A stretch of 64,000 bases of DNA. Source: an uncultured Lachnospiraceae bacterium. Lineage in GTDB: Bacteria; Bacillota; Clostridia; Lachnospirales; Lachnospiraceae. The position numbers were made by a program, and so were the translations under genes. Below, piece after piece: positions 18,108-28,271 of this stretch. Numbering within the stretch: position 1 is the first letter of the stretch; each line of letters opens with the position of its first letter. Location of the stretch: positions 46,697 to 110,696 of the forward strand of contig ONAZ01000006.1 in NCBI GenBank assembly GCA_900315945.1, written 5' to 3'. A model generated the notes under the pieces. The model did no database searches. It was given only the letters and a program-made list of their open reading frames with translations, and had not been told where the DNA came from.

Positions 18108-18728
18108 CTATAGTGGAATACCTAAAGCCTTCAAAATCTTATCATAAGAACCTTCTTCTGGCATAAGAATGAAGTAACCATTAATGGCAAAATCATCTCC
18201 AAATTCTGTCTTAATCATAAGAGCATTATCACCTAACATACCAAACTGAATTGCAGGAACACTAAGAATTGCTGCCGCCATATCAACTGCTACATATGGA
18301 ACAGTTGGCATAATTACTAAATTAGTAAGTCCTGATAAAGCAGACAGATAAGAACCTGCTATAATATTTCCAATTTCTTTAATTGCAGATAAATCCATCT
18401 CGTCAAATTCGGCATCATAATCAGCCGGTTTCATCATAAGTCTATTAACAAGATTTCTAGCACTTTGCATATCCATTAAGAACATCATAGAGCCCTCAAT
18501 GTCATGCTCAACCCCAAGCATAATACCTACAATAATTTCATCTTCTGCACCTATTGACGAACCAATCTTTTCAACAGGTAATAATTCAACTTTAGGTACA
18601 TGCATATTGATTCGCAAGTTAAGCATATTAGCAATTGCTGTCGTTGCATTACCAGCACCTATATTACCTATTTCCTTTAATACATCAAGATATAATTCGT
18701 TAACCTCTTCTAAGCTAAGATTTGACAT
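18108..18728 (-). CDS. cheC: CheY-P phosphatase CheC
   Basis: Hydrolyses CheY phosphate and binds CheD in the adaptation system of Firmicutes. The 206-residue protein carries two active-site motifs of the E-x-x-N type: LKEIGNIGAGNATTAI near the N-terminus and IKEIGNIIAGSYLSAL in the middle. Both are intact. The start is the ATG at 18728, with GGAG 9 nt upstream; an earlier TTG would lie at that site. The gene lies between cheW and cheD. Confidence 0.95.
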   Translation of the reverse strand: MSNLSLEEVNELYLDVLKEIGNIGAGNATTAIANMLNLRINMHVPKVELLPVEKIGSSIGAEDEIIVGIMLGVEHDIEGSMMFLMDMQSARNLVNRLMMKPADYDAEFDEMDLSAIKEIGNIIAGSYLSALSGLTNLVIMPTVPYVAVDMAAAILSVPAIQFGMLGDNALMIKTEFGDDFAINGYFILMPEEGSYDKILKALGIPL

Positions 18729-18746
18729 ATTATTTTTCTCCAATCA

Positions 18747-19217
18747 TTATATTGTCTCAACTGCATCTACTATTGCTGAAATTTCAAAAATTGAAATAAG
18801 TTCGTCGCCATCTTTACCAATACCATTAATAAAGTTAGCATCAACTTTCTTGCTAGTATTCTGAACATTTCTATCAATTTCATCTTCACCAAGGTTAATT
18901 ACTTCTCTAACCTCATCAACAATAACGCCTATTAAACCTTGAGCCTCAAGTTTTAATATTATAATACGTGTCTTATTAGAATATACATCATCCTCAAGTC
19001 CCATCTTGCGTCTAATGCTCATTACAGGAACAATCTCACCACGAAGATTGATTACACCAACATAATGATGTGGGGCTTTAGGAACTCTTGTTATCTTTTG
19101 CATACGAACAATATTGTCTACAAACGAGATGTTAAGTCCATATTGCTCGCTACCAATTTTTACAACAATATATTGAACTTTTTCCTGATTAACAACTTCC
19201 ATTTCATTACTAGCCAT
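18747..19217 (-). CDS. cheW: Chemotaxis coupling protein CheW
   Basis: Adaptor linking receptors to the CheA kinase. The 156-residue protein is a single CheW/SH3-like domain, with YIVVKIGSEQYGLNISFVDN, then the hallmark GVINLRGEIVPVMSIRRKMG. No receiver domain is attached, so it is CheW and not CheV. It follows cheA by 15 bp and has a GGAGG site. Confidence 0.96.
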   Translation of the reverse strand: MASNEMEVVNQEKVQYIVVKIGSEQYGLNISFVDNIVRMQKITRVPKAPHHYVGVINLRGEIVPVMSIRRKMGLEDDVYSNKTRIIILKLEAQGLIGVIVDEVREVINLGEDEIDRNVQNTSKKVDANFINGIGKDGDELISIFEISAIVDAVETI

Positions 19218-19232
19218 GATTAAACCTCCAAA

Positions 19233-21356
19233 TTATACTAAAGCATTAACATCAATAATCAATGCGACTTCACCATCACCAAGAATTGTTGCACCATTGA
19301 TAATCTTATTATTATCAATAACTTTACCTAGAGATTTAATAACTATTTCCTGTTGTCCCATTAGATTATCTACAACAAGACCTGCATGATTGTCACCCTT
19401 CTTAACAATAACAACTGTTAAGTTATCATCTTCGTCTTCTTTAGGTTCAGAATCAAGTAATTGGTCTAATCTAATTAGAGGAATAACAAGTCCTCTCAAA
19501 TGAATAACTTCTTTTGCCTGTACGTATTTAATATCAGACTTAGATATATTCTCAATATTCATAATAGAACCGAGGGCTATAGCATATTTCTCATCACGGA
19601 TTTCAACCATAAGAGCTTGAATAATAGCAAGAGTTAGTGGAAGTCTTACAGTGAATTTAGAGCCAACCCCATATTCACTCTTAACTTCAACATCACCACC
19701 AAGAGCCTCAATATTAGATTTAACAACATCAAGACCTACACCTCTACCAGAGATATCGGTAATCTGCTTAGCCATTGAGAAACTAGGCATAAACAAGAAG
19801 TCAATAACTTCTTTATCAGAAAGTTCAGCAGCAGCATCTTCAGTAACAAGGCCTCTTTCGACAGCTTTATTACGAACATTCTCTATATCAATTCCGCCAC
19901 CATCATCTTTTACAACAATAATTACGTTATTACCTTCTTGGTAAGCATTAAGCTCTATCTTTCCTTCTTCAGGTTTACCTCTTTGTAAACGAAGATCAAC
20001 ATCCTCTATACCATGATCGGCAGAATTACGAAGTAAATGCTGAAGTGGATCACCAATTTGATCAACAACAGTTCTATCAAGCTCTGTCTCTTCACCAGTC
20101 ATAACAAGATTCATAGGTTTATCTAATTTACGAGACAAATCACGAATCATACGAGGGAATTTATTAACAGTAGTCTCAATAGGAACCATCCTAACCTTCA
20201 TAACAGACTCATGCAAGTTAGTTGTAATTCTCTCTAAGTATTCTATTTGTTCATGGAAACCTTGACTTTCAAATCCCTGATTGCCATTATTTCCTTCAGT
20301 CGTACTAATTGATACAAGGGAGTTCTTAGCAATAATAAGCTCAGATACCTGATTCATTAATGCATCAAGTTTCTCTATATCAACACGAACTGTTCTAGCT
20401 GTAACAGGCTTATTGCTTGTCTTCTTAGCCTGCTTATTATTAGATTTATTACCTGCGTCTTTCTTAGCAGCTTTATTAGTATCTGCTTTAGCTGGAACTT
20501 TCTTCTCTTCTTCCTTAGGAAGTTCTTCTTCAGCAATATACATTTCTGGTGTAACTACATCGTATTCAACTTTATCAATCTCAGATACAGCACAAATAGC
20601 AGTCTTAATAGGCTCAAACTCAGACTGTGTTGCAATAATAAGGCTAAAATACAAATCAAATCTCTCATCCTCAATATCTTGAGAGCTTGGATTAAATACA
20701 AGAATCTCACCAAAATCTTCTATTGCCTTGAATACAAGGAAAGCTCTTGCAGCCTTAAGAAGGCAATCACTTTGAATATAAACAGTACATCCATATAATT
20801 TAAGACCAGCTTCAACTGCTTCTGTAAGCTTACTCTTATTAGATTCTTCTACTTCTATAGACTTAAATGGAGCTTCATCACCAGCACCTGATTCTTCACC
20901 ATCCTTCTTTTCTTCTTCAGAATCAGATGAATCACTAGAAGAACTTTCACCAGATTCAGCTTCTCCACCTTCAGAATCATTAAGATAATCATTTAACTTC
21001 TTAATAAGAACTTCATTATCATTAGTTCCTTCATCAGATGTTGACTTAACAGTTTCAAGGTATTCTTCAACAGCACTTAGACATTCAAATAAAATGTCAA
21101 TCATGTTGGAATTAACCTTTACATTGCCATTTCTTATTTCTTGAAATACATTTTCCATATCATGGGTAAGATGTTGCATTCTCTTAAATCCCATGGTGCC
21201 AGCCATACCCTTAAGCGAGTGAGCTGCTCTAAATATTTCATTAATAGTATCAGCATTTTCTGGTTCCTGCTCAAGTGCCATAATATTATCACTTAAGCTT
21301 TGAATATGCTCTGAAGTTTCATCGATAAAAATGTCGAGATATTGACTAATATCCAT
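19233..21356 (-). CDS. cheA: Chemotaxis histidine kinase CheA
   Basis: Central kinase that phosphorylates CheY (and CheB where it has a receiver). 707 residues. The P1 domain carries the phosphorylated His46 in RAAHSLKGMAG. An acidic Ser-rich linker, the P2 domain (about 180-285) and a lysine/alanine linker follow. The P3 dimerisation helices begin at VRVDIEKLDALMNQVSEL. The P4 kinase has N box NSADHGIED, G1 DDGGGID and G2 GRGVGLDVV. The CheW-like P5 domain ends the protein. All kinase boxes look functional. Confidence 0.97.
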   Translation of the reverse strand: MDISQYLDIFIDETSEHIQSLSDNIMALEQEPENADTINEIFRAAHSLKGMAGTMGFKRMQHLTHDMENVFQEIRNGNVKVNSNMIDILFECLSAVEEYLETVKSTSDEGTNDNEVLIKKLNDYLNDSEGGEAESGESSSSDSSDSEEEKKDGEESGAGDEAPFKSIEVEESNKSKLTEAVEAGLKLYGCTVYIQSDCLLKAARAFLVFKAIEDFGEILVFNPSSQDIEDERFDLYFSLIIATQSEFEPIKTAICAVSEIDKVEYDVVTPEMYIAEEELPKEEEKKVPAKADTNKAAKKDAGNKSNNKQAKKTSNKPVTARTVRVDIEKLDALMNQVSELIIAKNSLVSISTTEGNNGNQGFESQGFHEQIEYLERITTNLHESVMKVRMVPIETTVNKFPRMIRDLSRKLDKPMNLVMTGEETELDRTVVDQIGDPLQHLLRNSADHGIEDVDLRLQRGKPEEGKIELNAYQEGNNVIIVVKDDGGGIDIENVRNKAVERGLVTEDAAAELSDKEVIDFLFMPSFSMAKQITDISGRGVGLDVVKSNIEALGGDVEVKSEYGVGSKFTVRLPLTLAIIQALMVEIRDEKYAIALGSIMNIENISKSDIKYVQAKEVIHLRGLVIPLIRLDQLLDSEPKEDEDDNLTVVIVKKGDNHAGLVVDNLMGQQEIVIKSLGKVIDNNKIINGATILGDGEVALIIDVNALV

Positions 21357-21361
21357 AATAT

Positions 21362-21955
21362 TTAACCCCCTAATTTATTAGATATAATTTTTGCAATTTC
21401 CTTCAACGGAGCAGATACGTCTGATAGACCATTTAACTCAACAGTTCTAGGCATACCATATACAACGCAACTTTCTTCGTTTTGAGTTATGCAATATACT
21501 TCTTTCTTTTCTTTTAAGGCTTCAATACCCTTAGCGCCATCAGAACCCATACCGGTTAAAACAACACACAAAACCTTATTAATATCAAGATCAATTAAGG
21601 ATTTATACATAACGTCAGCATTAGGTTTTAAATTATTAATCGGCGGACCATCATATACTTTAGCAATAAGATTACCCGATTTGTCAGTAGCAACCTCAAA
21701 GTGTTTACCGCCCTGTGCTATATATACAACATCAGGAAGAAGCAATTCCTTGTCATTCGCTTCTTTGACAGTAATCTTGGACATATTATCTACCCGCTCT
21801 GCAAGAGAATGTGTAAATCCCGCTGGCATATGTTGAAGTACAACCATCGGGACTCCCAAATGCTCTGGCAGCATAGGAAGTAATGTATGCAACGCCTGAG
21901 GACCACCTGTAGAACACGCTAGGGCCACAATGCCAAATCCACTGGCTTTTCCCAT
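21362..21955 (-). CDS. cheB: Chemoreceptor glutamate methylesterase CheB, receiver domain absent
   Basis: Removes methyl groups from chemoreceptors. Only the C-terminal methylesterase domain is present, 197 residues against about 350 for normal CheB. The triad is intact: Ser15 in CSTGGP, His42 in LQHMPAGFT and Asp139 in GMGSDGAKG. The usual N-terminal receiver domain and linker are missing. The 94 bp before the start contain no space for them, and the next gene upstream is a complete PilZ protein. Activity is therefore unlikely to be controlled by CheA phosphorylation in the classical way. Confidence 0.92.
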   Translation of the reverse strand: MGKASGFGIVALACSTGGPQALHTLLPMLPEHLGVPMVVLQHMPAGFTHSLAERVDNMSKITVKEANDKELLLPDVVYIAQGGKHFEVATDKSGNLIAKVYDGPPINNLKPNADVMYKSLIDLDINKVLCVVLTGMGSDGAKGIEALKEKKEVYCITQNEESCVVYGMPRTVELNGLSDVSAPLKEIAKIISNKLGG

Positions 21956-22049
21956 AGCAAAAACTCCTCAACAATTATTTGTATTGATTATATCACTACA
22001 AATGCTTCTCAGTAGTGCATAGTCATCCTCAAACGCAAAAATTGTCTGA

Positions 22050-22787
22050 CTATTCAAACTTTTTATGGCGATTTCGTCTCTCTTCTTCAAAAATAAACCT
22101 TATTATACGCTCCTGAATCTTGGTATCTTTGAATAAGAACTTCATTCTATATGAATACTTCCTTGTATCAGGATTATATTCTTTACCAATAATCTTAGAC
22201 ACGGTCTCAAGATTAGTCTTTTTATTATTAATTACTACTTCAAAATGAAGAAAAAGATAATTAATGCCTTCCAAATCCTTCTCAGAGATGAACCTTATTC
22301 CACCTCCTGAAATATCAAGAATAGTACCTAGACCACGTATAGCCACTGGCCTCGTTACATCCTTAATCATTTCCTTAACATCAGCCATCTTCTCCGCTTC
22401 CCCTTCATCATCTTCAAGGGAGAGAAATAATAAAGGTATATTACATTCCATTCTATAGAATTCACGCCTTTGGAATTTAACAATATCACTTGTTATCTCG
22501 CTTTTCATAAGATAGAAATTATCTTTTTTAAAGCGCTCAGTAACAATGCCCTCTGCCTTATACAAACCATTTGACGTAGTAAATACAAATTCATATCTTA
22601 CGTTAAGAGGCAAAAGGATTATCTTACCCCCCTGAGTAGGCATATGCAATATAAAATTATCATTTTCATCAAGATCAAAAACAGAACTCATATATGTGCC
22701 AACATTAGCACCTCCTTCATTTCTGTTTACTTCTTGTAATAATCTCAAATCAACCTTACTACCAGGCATTATTTCCTTAACATCCAT
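22050..22787 (-). CDS. PilZ-domain flagellar brake protein (YpfA/YcgR-like), c-di-GMP receptor
   Basis: 245 residues with an N-terminal YcgR-type domain (about 1-95; IMPGSKVDLRL and following) and a C-terminal PilZ domain. The PilZ c-di-GMP contacts are visible: RREFYRM (R-x-x-x-R) and DISGGGIRF (D-x-S-x-x-G). Such proteins slow or stop the motor when c-di-GMP is high. The start is placed at the ATG at 22787, which has GGAG 6 nt upstream; an ATG 12 nt earlier has no site. It lies between flhG and cheB, which puts second-messenger control inside the motility operon. Confidence 0.88.
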   Translation of the reverse strand: MDVKEIMPGSKVDLRLLQEVNRNEGGANVGTYMSSVFDLDENDNFILHMPTQGGKIILLPLNVRYEFVFTTSNGLYKAEGIVTERFKKDNFYLMKSEITSDIVKFQRREFYRMECNIPLLFLSLEDDEGEAEKMADVKEMIKDVTRPVAIRGLGTILDISGGGIRFISEKDLEGINYLFLHFEVVINNKKTNLETVSKIIGKEYNPDTRKYSYRMKFLFKDTKIQERIIRFIFEEERRNRHKKFE

Positions 22788-22808
22788 ACATTTCTCCATC
22801 TAAAATAA

Positions 22809-23672
22809 CTAGATTCTAATAAAACTATTAAATAGCTGAGAGATACCCCATTTATAACTTACTTTTTCTTCAAGCAAATTATGACAAATTGTCTCAAATG
22901 CTCTTGCAGATTTTGAATTTGGAGACACAAGCGAAACAATTTTTTGATTTCTAACAGCTTTCTCTAACGCAGAATCTTGAGGTACCATTCCAAGGTATTT
23001 GATGTCACCTCCAAGAAACTTACTTGTTACTGTCTTTATTTTATCATAAACTGCCCCTGCTTCGTCTCTCGAATTCACTTTATTTGCAACAAGTCTAATA
23101 TTCGTTCCATTTTGTATAAAATTAGGATTCTTATACAAAGCTTTTACAAGGGAATAAGAATCAGTTAAAGAACTAGGTTCAGGAGTTGTAACAAGAATAA
23201 CTTCTGGGGAGGCTAATACAAATTCAAGCACCGAATCAGATACTCCTGCACCGGTGTCAATAATTAGCACATCAGTAAGTTCATTAAGGGAAGATAGATT
23301 AGATACAAGATAATCTATCTGTGCTTTAGTAAGATTGTTAAGTCCTATTATACCTGACCCTCCAGATATAAAACCTATATCCTCTGGCCCCCTTGTAATA
23401 ATATCCTCTATTCTCATCTCACCTTCAAGTAGCTTCATTAGATTGTATTTGGGAACCGTTCCAAACATAACCTCAACATTAGCAAGCCCAAAATCAGCGT
23501 CGAATATTATTACTCTTTTTCCCATTCGTCTAAAATGAACTGCAAGATTAACAGCCATATTAGATTTACCGACTCCACCTTTACCACTTGTAATAGTAAT
23601 TACTTTGGCATTATCAATATTATTTTGCTGTTCTTTCTTAACTATGCTCCTAAGTTGTTCTGCCTGATCCAT
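22809..23672 (-). CDS. flhG: FlhG/YlxH MinD-like ATPase
   Basis: ParA/MinD-type ATPase that controls flagellar number and position and stimulates the FlhF GTPase. 287 residues. A short N-terminal amphipathic helix with the FlhF-activating pattern (DQAEQLRSIV) precedes the deviant Walker A SGKGGVGKSNMAVNLA. The Walker B-like IIFDADFGLANVEVMFG and DVLIIDTGAG follow. It is adjacent to flhF with no gap. Confidence 0.94.
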   Translation of the reverse strand: MDQAEQLRSIVKKEQQNNIDNAKVITITSGKGGVGKSNMAVNLAVHFRRMGKRVIIFDADFGLANVEVMFGTVPKYNLMKLLEGEMRIEDIITRGPEDIGFISGGSGIIGLNNLTKAQIDYLVSNLSSLNELTDVLIIDTGAGVSDSVLEFVLASPEVILVTTPEPSSLTDSYSLVKALYKNPNFIQNGTNIRLVANKVNSRDEAGAVYDKIKTVTSKFLGGDIKYLGMVPQDSALEKAVRNQKIVSLVSPNSKSARAFETICHNLLEEKVSYKWGISQLFNSFIRI

Positions 23673-25040
23673 TTAGTTGCCTCCCAATAATTGCTTAACA
23701 AGTTTTTGAGTATCAACAACTTCAATATCTTTTGGAACATCTTGACCATTAGTTACATATGATAGACTATTGCCCGAATAAAGCCTACAATTTAAAATAT
23801 TACCAAAATTAGTAGTTTCATCTAATTTTGTAAATATCATCTTAAAATCAGTAAATTCTTTATAAGAATCTATTATCTCTTTCAAATCACGATATTTGGT
23901 AGTGGCAGAAAGTACAAGGTATACTTCCTTTTCAAATTTTTCATCAAGTCCATTAATTAGTTCTACAACATTTTCTCGCATCTCATTATTTTTGTGTGAG
24001 AAACCAGATGTATCAACAAGAATAAGATCATAATCATTAAGATTAGAAACCTTCTCAGATAATTCGTTTGGTTCATAAATTACTGACATTGGAATTTTCA
24101 TAATAGAAGCATATTCTCCCAACTGATCAGCCGCCTTAAGCCTATATGTATCAATTGTTATAAATGCAACTTTTTTCTTCTTATCAATTTTAAATTCAGA
24201 TGCAAGTTTTGCAATTGTTGTTGTTTTGCCTACACCAGTAGAACCAATAAAGAAAACAACCTTAGGTCCTTTCTTAGCAAGTGAAATTGTCGATGGTTGC
24301 CCCATCTTAAGAATCATCTTTTGATATACATTTGAGATAAGAAAGTTAACATTATTTCCATTTTTTAAGACTTTCTCCATGTCAAATAATATTTGATTAA
24401 TATATTTCTCATCAACATCATTATCAAGAAGTGTATTATATAAAGTCTTAACAAATTTATGATTTGTATTTGATTTTTTTGGTGCAGTAGTTTTCTCAAT
24501 AAACTCTTCGCTAGAAGTATTACTTAAGTCTTCAGAAGTACTCTTAGTCTCATTTTGAACTGTTGCACTTTTAACAGCAGGCTGTTTATTAGATACATTT
24601 TGAGACTTAGCCTTATTAGTCTTAACCTCATTAGAGTTTTCATTTTCACGAAATATCTTACTTAATTCAGCGAACTGTCTCTTCGTTTCTTCTAGATCAG
24701 CATCATTACTTACACTTTGGGAATTATCATAAGTAACCTTAATATCCTGGTCTGCAACAGCTTCAAAACGTCTTCCACCATATGTTGCAATAGCAGAATT
24801 TGGATTCACCTCTTGCGCAACTTGCTTGTTTGCAGTCTTTGGTGCCTCATTATTCTTAGAAAGGTCAATATCTCTATCTACCATAGCAGTAACTTCAAAC
24901 ATGCTTTTTTTGCCCATACCAAGAAAGCCACCTGACTTCTTTTCTTCAATATTCATTATTTCAGCATCACTACCAAGTTCATTTCTAGCAAGTGCTATTG
25001 CTTCTTCTTTAGTTTTTCCTTGATATTTCTTAATTGTCAT
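23673..25040 (-). CDS. flhF: Flagellar biosynthesis GTPase FlhF
   Basis: SRP-family GTPase that recruits early flagellar components to the assembly site. 455 residues. It has a basic N-terminal domain (KYQGKTKEEAIALARNELG), a long variable Ser/Asn/Lys-rich linker (about 70-190), then the N and G domains. G1 is GSTGVGKTTTIAKLA and G4 TKLDE. The G3 box reads DTSGFSHK in place of the usual DTAGR. Its start overlaps the end of flhA by 11 nt. Confidence 0.95.
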   Translation of the reverse strand: MTIKKYQGKTKEEAIALARNELGSDAEIMNIEEKKSGGFLGMGKKSMFEVTAMVDRDIDLSKNNEAPKTANKQVAQEVNPNSAIATYGGRRFEAVADQDIKVTYDNSQSVSNDADLEETKRQFAELSKIFRENENSNEVKTNKAKSQNVSNKQPAVKSATVQNETKSTSEDLSNTSSEEFIEKTTAPKKSNTNHKFVKTLYNTLLDNDVDEKYINQILFDMEKVLKNGNNVNFLISNVYQKMILKMGQPSTISLAKKGPKVVFFIGSTGVGKTTTIAKLASEFKIDKKKKVAFITIDTYRLKAADQLGEYASIMKIPMSVIYEPNELSEKVSNLNDYDLILVDTSGFSHKNNEMRENVVELINGLDEKFEKEVYLVLSATTKYRDLKEIIDSYKEFTDFKMIFTKLDETTNFGNILNCRLYSGNSLSYVTNGQDVPKDIEVVDTQKLVKQLLGGN

Positions 25041-27090
25041 TATTTAAGGTCACCATCCCTACTGATTGTAATTCAACATTTGATTCAATTTCGCTAAAGG
25101 ATACTACAATTAAATCTTTAAAATATTCTTCAGTTAATTTCTTATAATACATTCTTACAATTGGAGAACATACAACAATCGGCATCTTGCCAACATCTTC
25201 TAACTTCTTAATCTCCGCCTCTGTAGAATCCATAATCTTTCTTATGGTCTCAGGATCTAAAGTCAGGTATGCTCCCTGTTCTGTCTGCTTTATAGACCCC
25301 ATTATCTCCTGCTCAACCTTAGGATCTAATGTTACAACATCTGTCTTCTCATTAGGAACAAAATACTTTCCTGAGATAGCAGACTTAAGTCCTTGTCTTA
25401 CATATTCAGTAAGCACATCTGTATCACTTGTTGTTGTAGCTTTATCAGCAAGTATCTCGAATATAGAAAGTAAATCCCTAATAGAAATACCTTCCATAAG
25501 AAGATTCTGTAAAACTTTCTGAATAGCACCAAGTCCCATAAGCTTAGGCGTAAGTTCATCAACAACAGCCGGATTAGACTCTTTGAGATTATCAATAAGA
25601 TTAGATACATCTTGACGTGTAAGTAGTTCAGCTATATGCTTTCTTATTACTTCTGTCAAATGTGTAGCAATTATTGAAGGTGGGTCAACAACAGTATATC
25701 CTAAGCTTTCAGCCATTTCTCTCTGGCTCTCTGTAATCCAAAGTGCAGGGAGACCAAATGAAGGCTCCGTTGTAGGTATCCCAGCAATTTCCTCTTCAAT
25801 ATATCCAGGATTCATTGCCATATAATGATCGAACATTATCTCCCCTTCTGTAACCTGAATACCTTTAATCTTAATTATATATTGACTTGGATTAAGCTGT
25901 ATATTATCACGAAGACGAATAATTGGTACTACAGTTCCAAGTTCAAGGGCTATCTGTCTTCTAATCATTACAACACGATCAAGCAAATCTCCCCCCTGAT
26001 TAACATCAGCAAGAGGAATAATACCATATCCAAATTCTAGCTCAATAGGATCAACCGATAGCAACGATACAACATTTTCCGGTTTTCGTATCTCTTCTGC
26101 TTCCGACTCTTCTTGTGCCACTTCCTCTTGAATTGTTTCTTCTCCTATTGTCTTTCTCATAGAGAAACCTGCAACAATAAATGCAGCACCAAAGCCTGCA
26201 AACAAGAAAATATTAAGAGGTGTTACAATACCCAGTCCAATAAGTACACCACCAACTATAAAGAGAACTTTAGGAAGTCCAAATAACTGTTGGATAAGGG
26301 TATCAGAGAATTCTTCATTTTCTTTCGCTCCCTTAGTTACCAGAATACCAGTTGAAAGAGATATCAGAAGAGATGGAATCTGTGCTGTAAGTCCATCACC
26401 AATTGTAAGTACACCATATTGCTGAATAGCTTCTGTAAATCCAAGTCCAGAATTAATTACACCCATGGCTGTACCGCCAATGAAGTTAATAAATGTAATA
26501 ATAAGACCTGCTGTTGCATCTCCCTTTACATACTTAGTAGCACCATCCATGGAACCAAAGAAACTCGATTCTTGTTGAATCTTCTCACGCTTCTCTTTAG
26601 CTTCTTGATCTGTTATTGCACCAGTATTAAGATCAGCATCAATAGCCATTTGCTTACCAGGCATAGCATCAAGTGTAAATCTTGCAGATACTTCAGCTAC
26701 ACGTTCAGAACCCTTATTAATAACCATAAACTGGATAATAATAAGAACAATAAATACAATTGCTCCAATAATTAAATTACCGCCACCAACGAAAGAACCA
26801 AATGTTTCTACAACGTTACCTGGTGAACCAGTTGTAAGAATTAGCCTTGTTGATGAAACGTTAAGTGAAATTCTAAATATTGTTGTAAAAAGTAATAAAG
26901 TAGGGAAGAAAGATAAATCAAGTACTTCCTTAACAAATAATACATTTAACAGAATAATAAGTGCCATAGAAATATTAATGGCAAGCATTATATCAAGCAA
27001 AAAAGAAGGAATAGGTATAATAAAGAAAATAACAGCTGCAAGTAAATATGCCGCAACAGCAAGATCAGTCTTTTTTACTGCAAAACTCAT
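25030..27090 (-). CDS. flhA: Flagellar export gate protein FlhA
   Basis: Large component of the flagellar type III export gate that couples proton flow to export and docks chaperone-substrate complexes. 686 residues: about eight membrane helices in the first 320, including the conserved cytoplasmic loop ARFTLDAMPGKQMAIDADLN and the FHIPEP-type region. A cytoplasmic domain follows, with a Glu-rich linker at about 325-340. It lies 33 bp after flhB and overlaps flhF. Confidence 0.97.
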   Translation of the reverse strand: MSFAVKKTDLAVAAYLLAAVIFFIIPIPSFLLDIMLAINISMALIILLNVLFVKEVLDLSFFPTLLLFTTIFRISLNVSSTRLILTTGSPGNVVETFGSFVGGGNLIIGAIVFIVLIIIQFMVINKGSERVAEVSARFTLDAMPGKQMAIDADLNTGAITDQEAKEKREKIQQESSFFGSMDGATKYVKGDATAGLIITFINFIGGTAMGVINSGLGFTEAIQQYGVLTIGDGLTAQIPSLLISLSTGILVTKGAKENEEFSDTLIQQLFGLPKVLFIVGGVLIGLGIVTPLNIFLFAGFGAAFIVAGFSMRKTIGEETIQEEVAQEESEAEEIRKPENVVSLLSVDPIELEFGYGIIPLADVNQGGDLLDRVVMIRRQIALELGTVVPIIRLRDNIQLNPSQYIIKIKGIQVTEGEIMFDHYMAMNPGYIEEEIAGIPTTEPSFGLPALWITESQREMAESLGYTVVDPPSIIATHLTEVIRKHIAELLTRQDVSNLIDNLKESNPAVVDELTPKLMGLGAIQKVLQNLLMEGISIRDLLSIFEILADKATTTSDTDVLTEYVRQGLKSAISGKYFVPNEKTDVVTLDPKVEQEIMGSIKQTEQGAYLTLDPETIRKIMDSTEAEIKKLEDVGKMPIVVCSPIVRMYYKKLTEEYFKDLIVVSFSEIESNVELQSVGMVTLNNDN

Positions 27091-27123
27091 ATGTATTCCT
27101 CCTTTCTATAGTTATGTAAAACA

Positions 27124-28254
27124 TTATAAATTAGGATTAAATTTCCTGATTTCAGCAAGAATTGTTGCAACAGCTTCATACATCTCAGGTGGTATCTCCT
27201 GACCTATATCACAGACTGCATACAGATTTCTTGCTACAAACACATCTTCATGAATAAGAATATGATTCTTAATTGCCACATCTTTAATTCTCTGTGCCAA
27301 ATAGTCAGTACCTTTGGCAACTACAATAGGTGCTCCGCCCTTTTCAATATCATATCTAAGTGCAACCGCTACGTGTGTAGGGTTAGTGATTACTACGTCA
27401 GCCTTAGGAACATCTTGCATCATACGCCGCATGGAAGCTTCTCGCATACGCTGCTTCTGCTGACCTTTAATCTGAGGATCTCCTTCAGCATCTTTATATT
27501 CGTCTTTAACTTCTTTCTTAGTCATCTTCATGTCTTCATTGAATTTGTGTCTCTGGAATATATAATCTGCTACTCCAACAATTATATATACAAGACTAAT
27601 TCGAAGCCCGGTATCTATTATAATCTCACCTATAAGTCCAATCGCCTGCCAAAGAGACATATCATATAAGAAGAACAATTCGTTGGCATGGTCTTTTATA
27701 CACATATAAGCTATATAGAAAATAATAAATAGCTTTACTATAGACAAAAGCAATTCAAAAAGAGATTGTTTAGAAAAAATCCTCTTAAATCCGTTAATAG
27801 GATTGAATTTACTAAGTTTTGGCATCATCGGCTTTGCCGATACTTTGAATTTAACCTGCGCAACAGTTGCAATAAATGCTGCCACAACTCCTATTATAAA
27901 AAAAGGCGCGCACATAATAAGCATTTGCAATATAGCATCTAAAAAAACACTACTTACAGTCTGTGTGGAAAGTCCTTTTCTATCCGTAGCAATAATGCCT
28001 GGAATTGCACTATAAACACGGGAATAGCTGCCAATCATTCTTTCACCAATAAATGATATAAAAATCTTAAGACAAATAAATAGTACAAGTAGTCCCGTAG
28101 CATTACCTATCTCTTTACTTCGTGCAACCTGCCCTTCTTCTCTAGCTTTCTCTAATTTCTTCTGTGTTGCAGGCTCTGTCTTCTCTCCGCCATCTCCATC
28201 TTTGGCAAAGAATTGCAGATTATATTGTAAGATTAATCTATCATCCAAAATCAA
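27124..28254 (-). CDS. flhB: Flagellar export switch protein FlhB
   Basis: Controls the change of export specificity from rod and hook to filament substrates by autocleavage. 376 residues. The N-terminus has GEKTEPATQKKLEKAREEGQ, then four membrane helices, and the cleavage site NPTH lies in the cytoplasmic domain (VVITNPTHVAVALRYD). A TTG at 28254 with AGGGG 5 nt upstream is the best start; no ATG is available in frame between it and the conserved part. Confidence 0.95.
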   Translation of the reverse strand: MILDDRLILQYNLQFFAKDGDGGEKTEPATQKKLEKAREEGQVARSKEIGNATGLLVLFICLKIFISFIGERMIGSYSRVYSAIPGIIATDRKGLSTQTVSSVFLDAILQMLIMCAPFFIIGVVAAFIATVAQVKFKVSAKPMMPKLSKFNPINGFKRIFSKQSLFELLLSIVKLFIIFYIAYMCIKDHANELFFLYDMSLWQAIGLIGEIIIDTGLRISLVYIIVGVADYIFQRHKFNEDMKMTKKEVKDEYKDAEGDPQIKGQQKQRMREASMRRMMQDVPKADVVITNPTHVAVALRYDIEKGGAPIVVAKGTDYLAQRIKDVAIKNHILIHEDVFVARNLYAVCDIGQEIPPEMYEAVATILAEIRKFNPNL

Positions 28255-28271
28255 TTCATCCCCTATTATAA

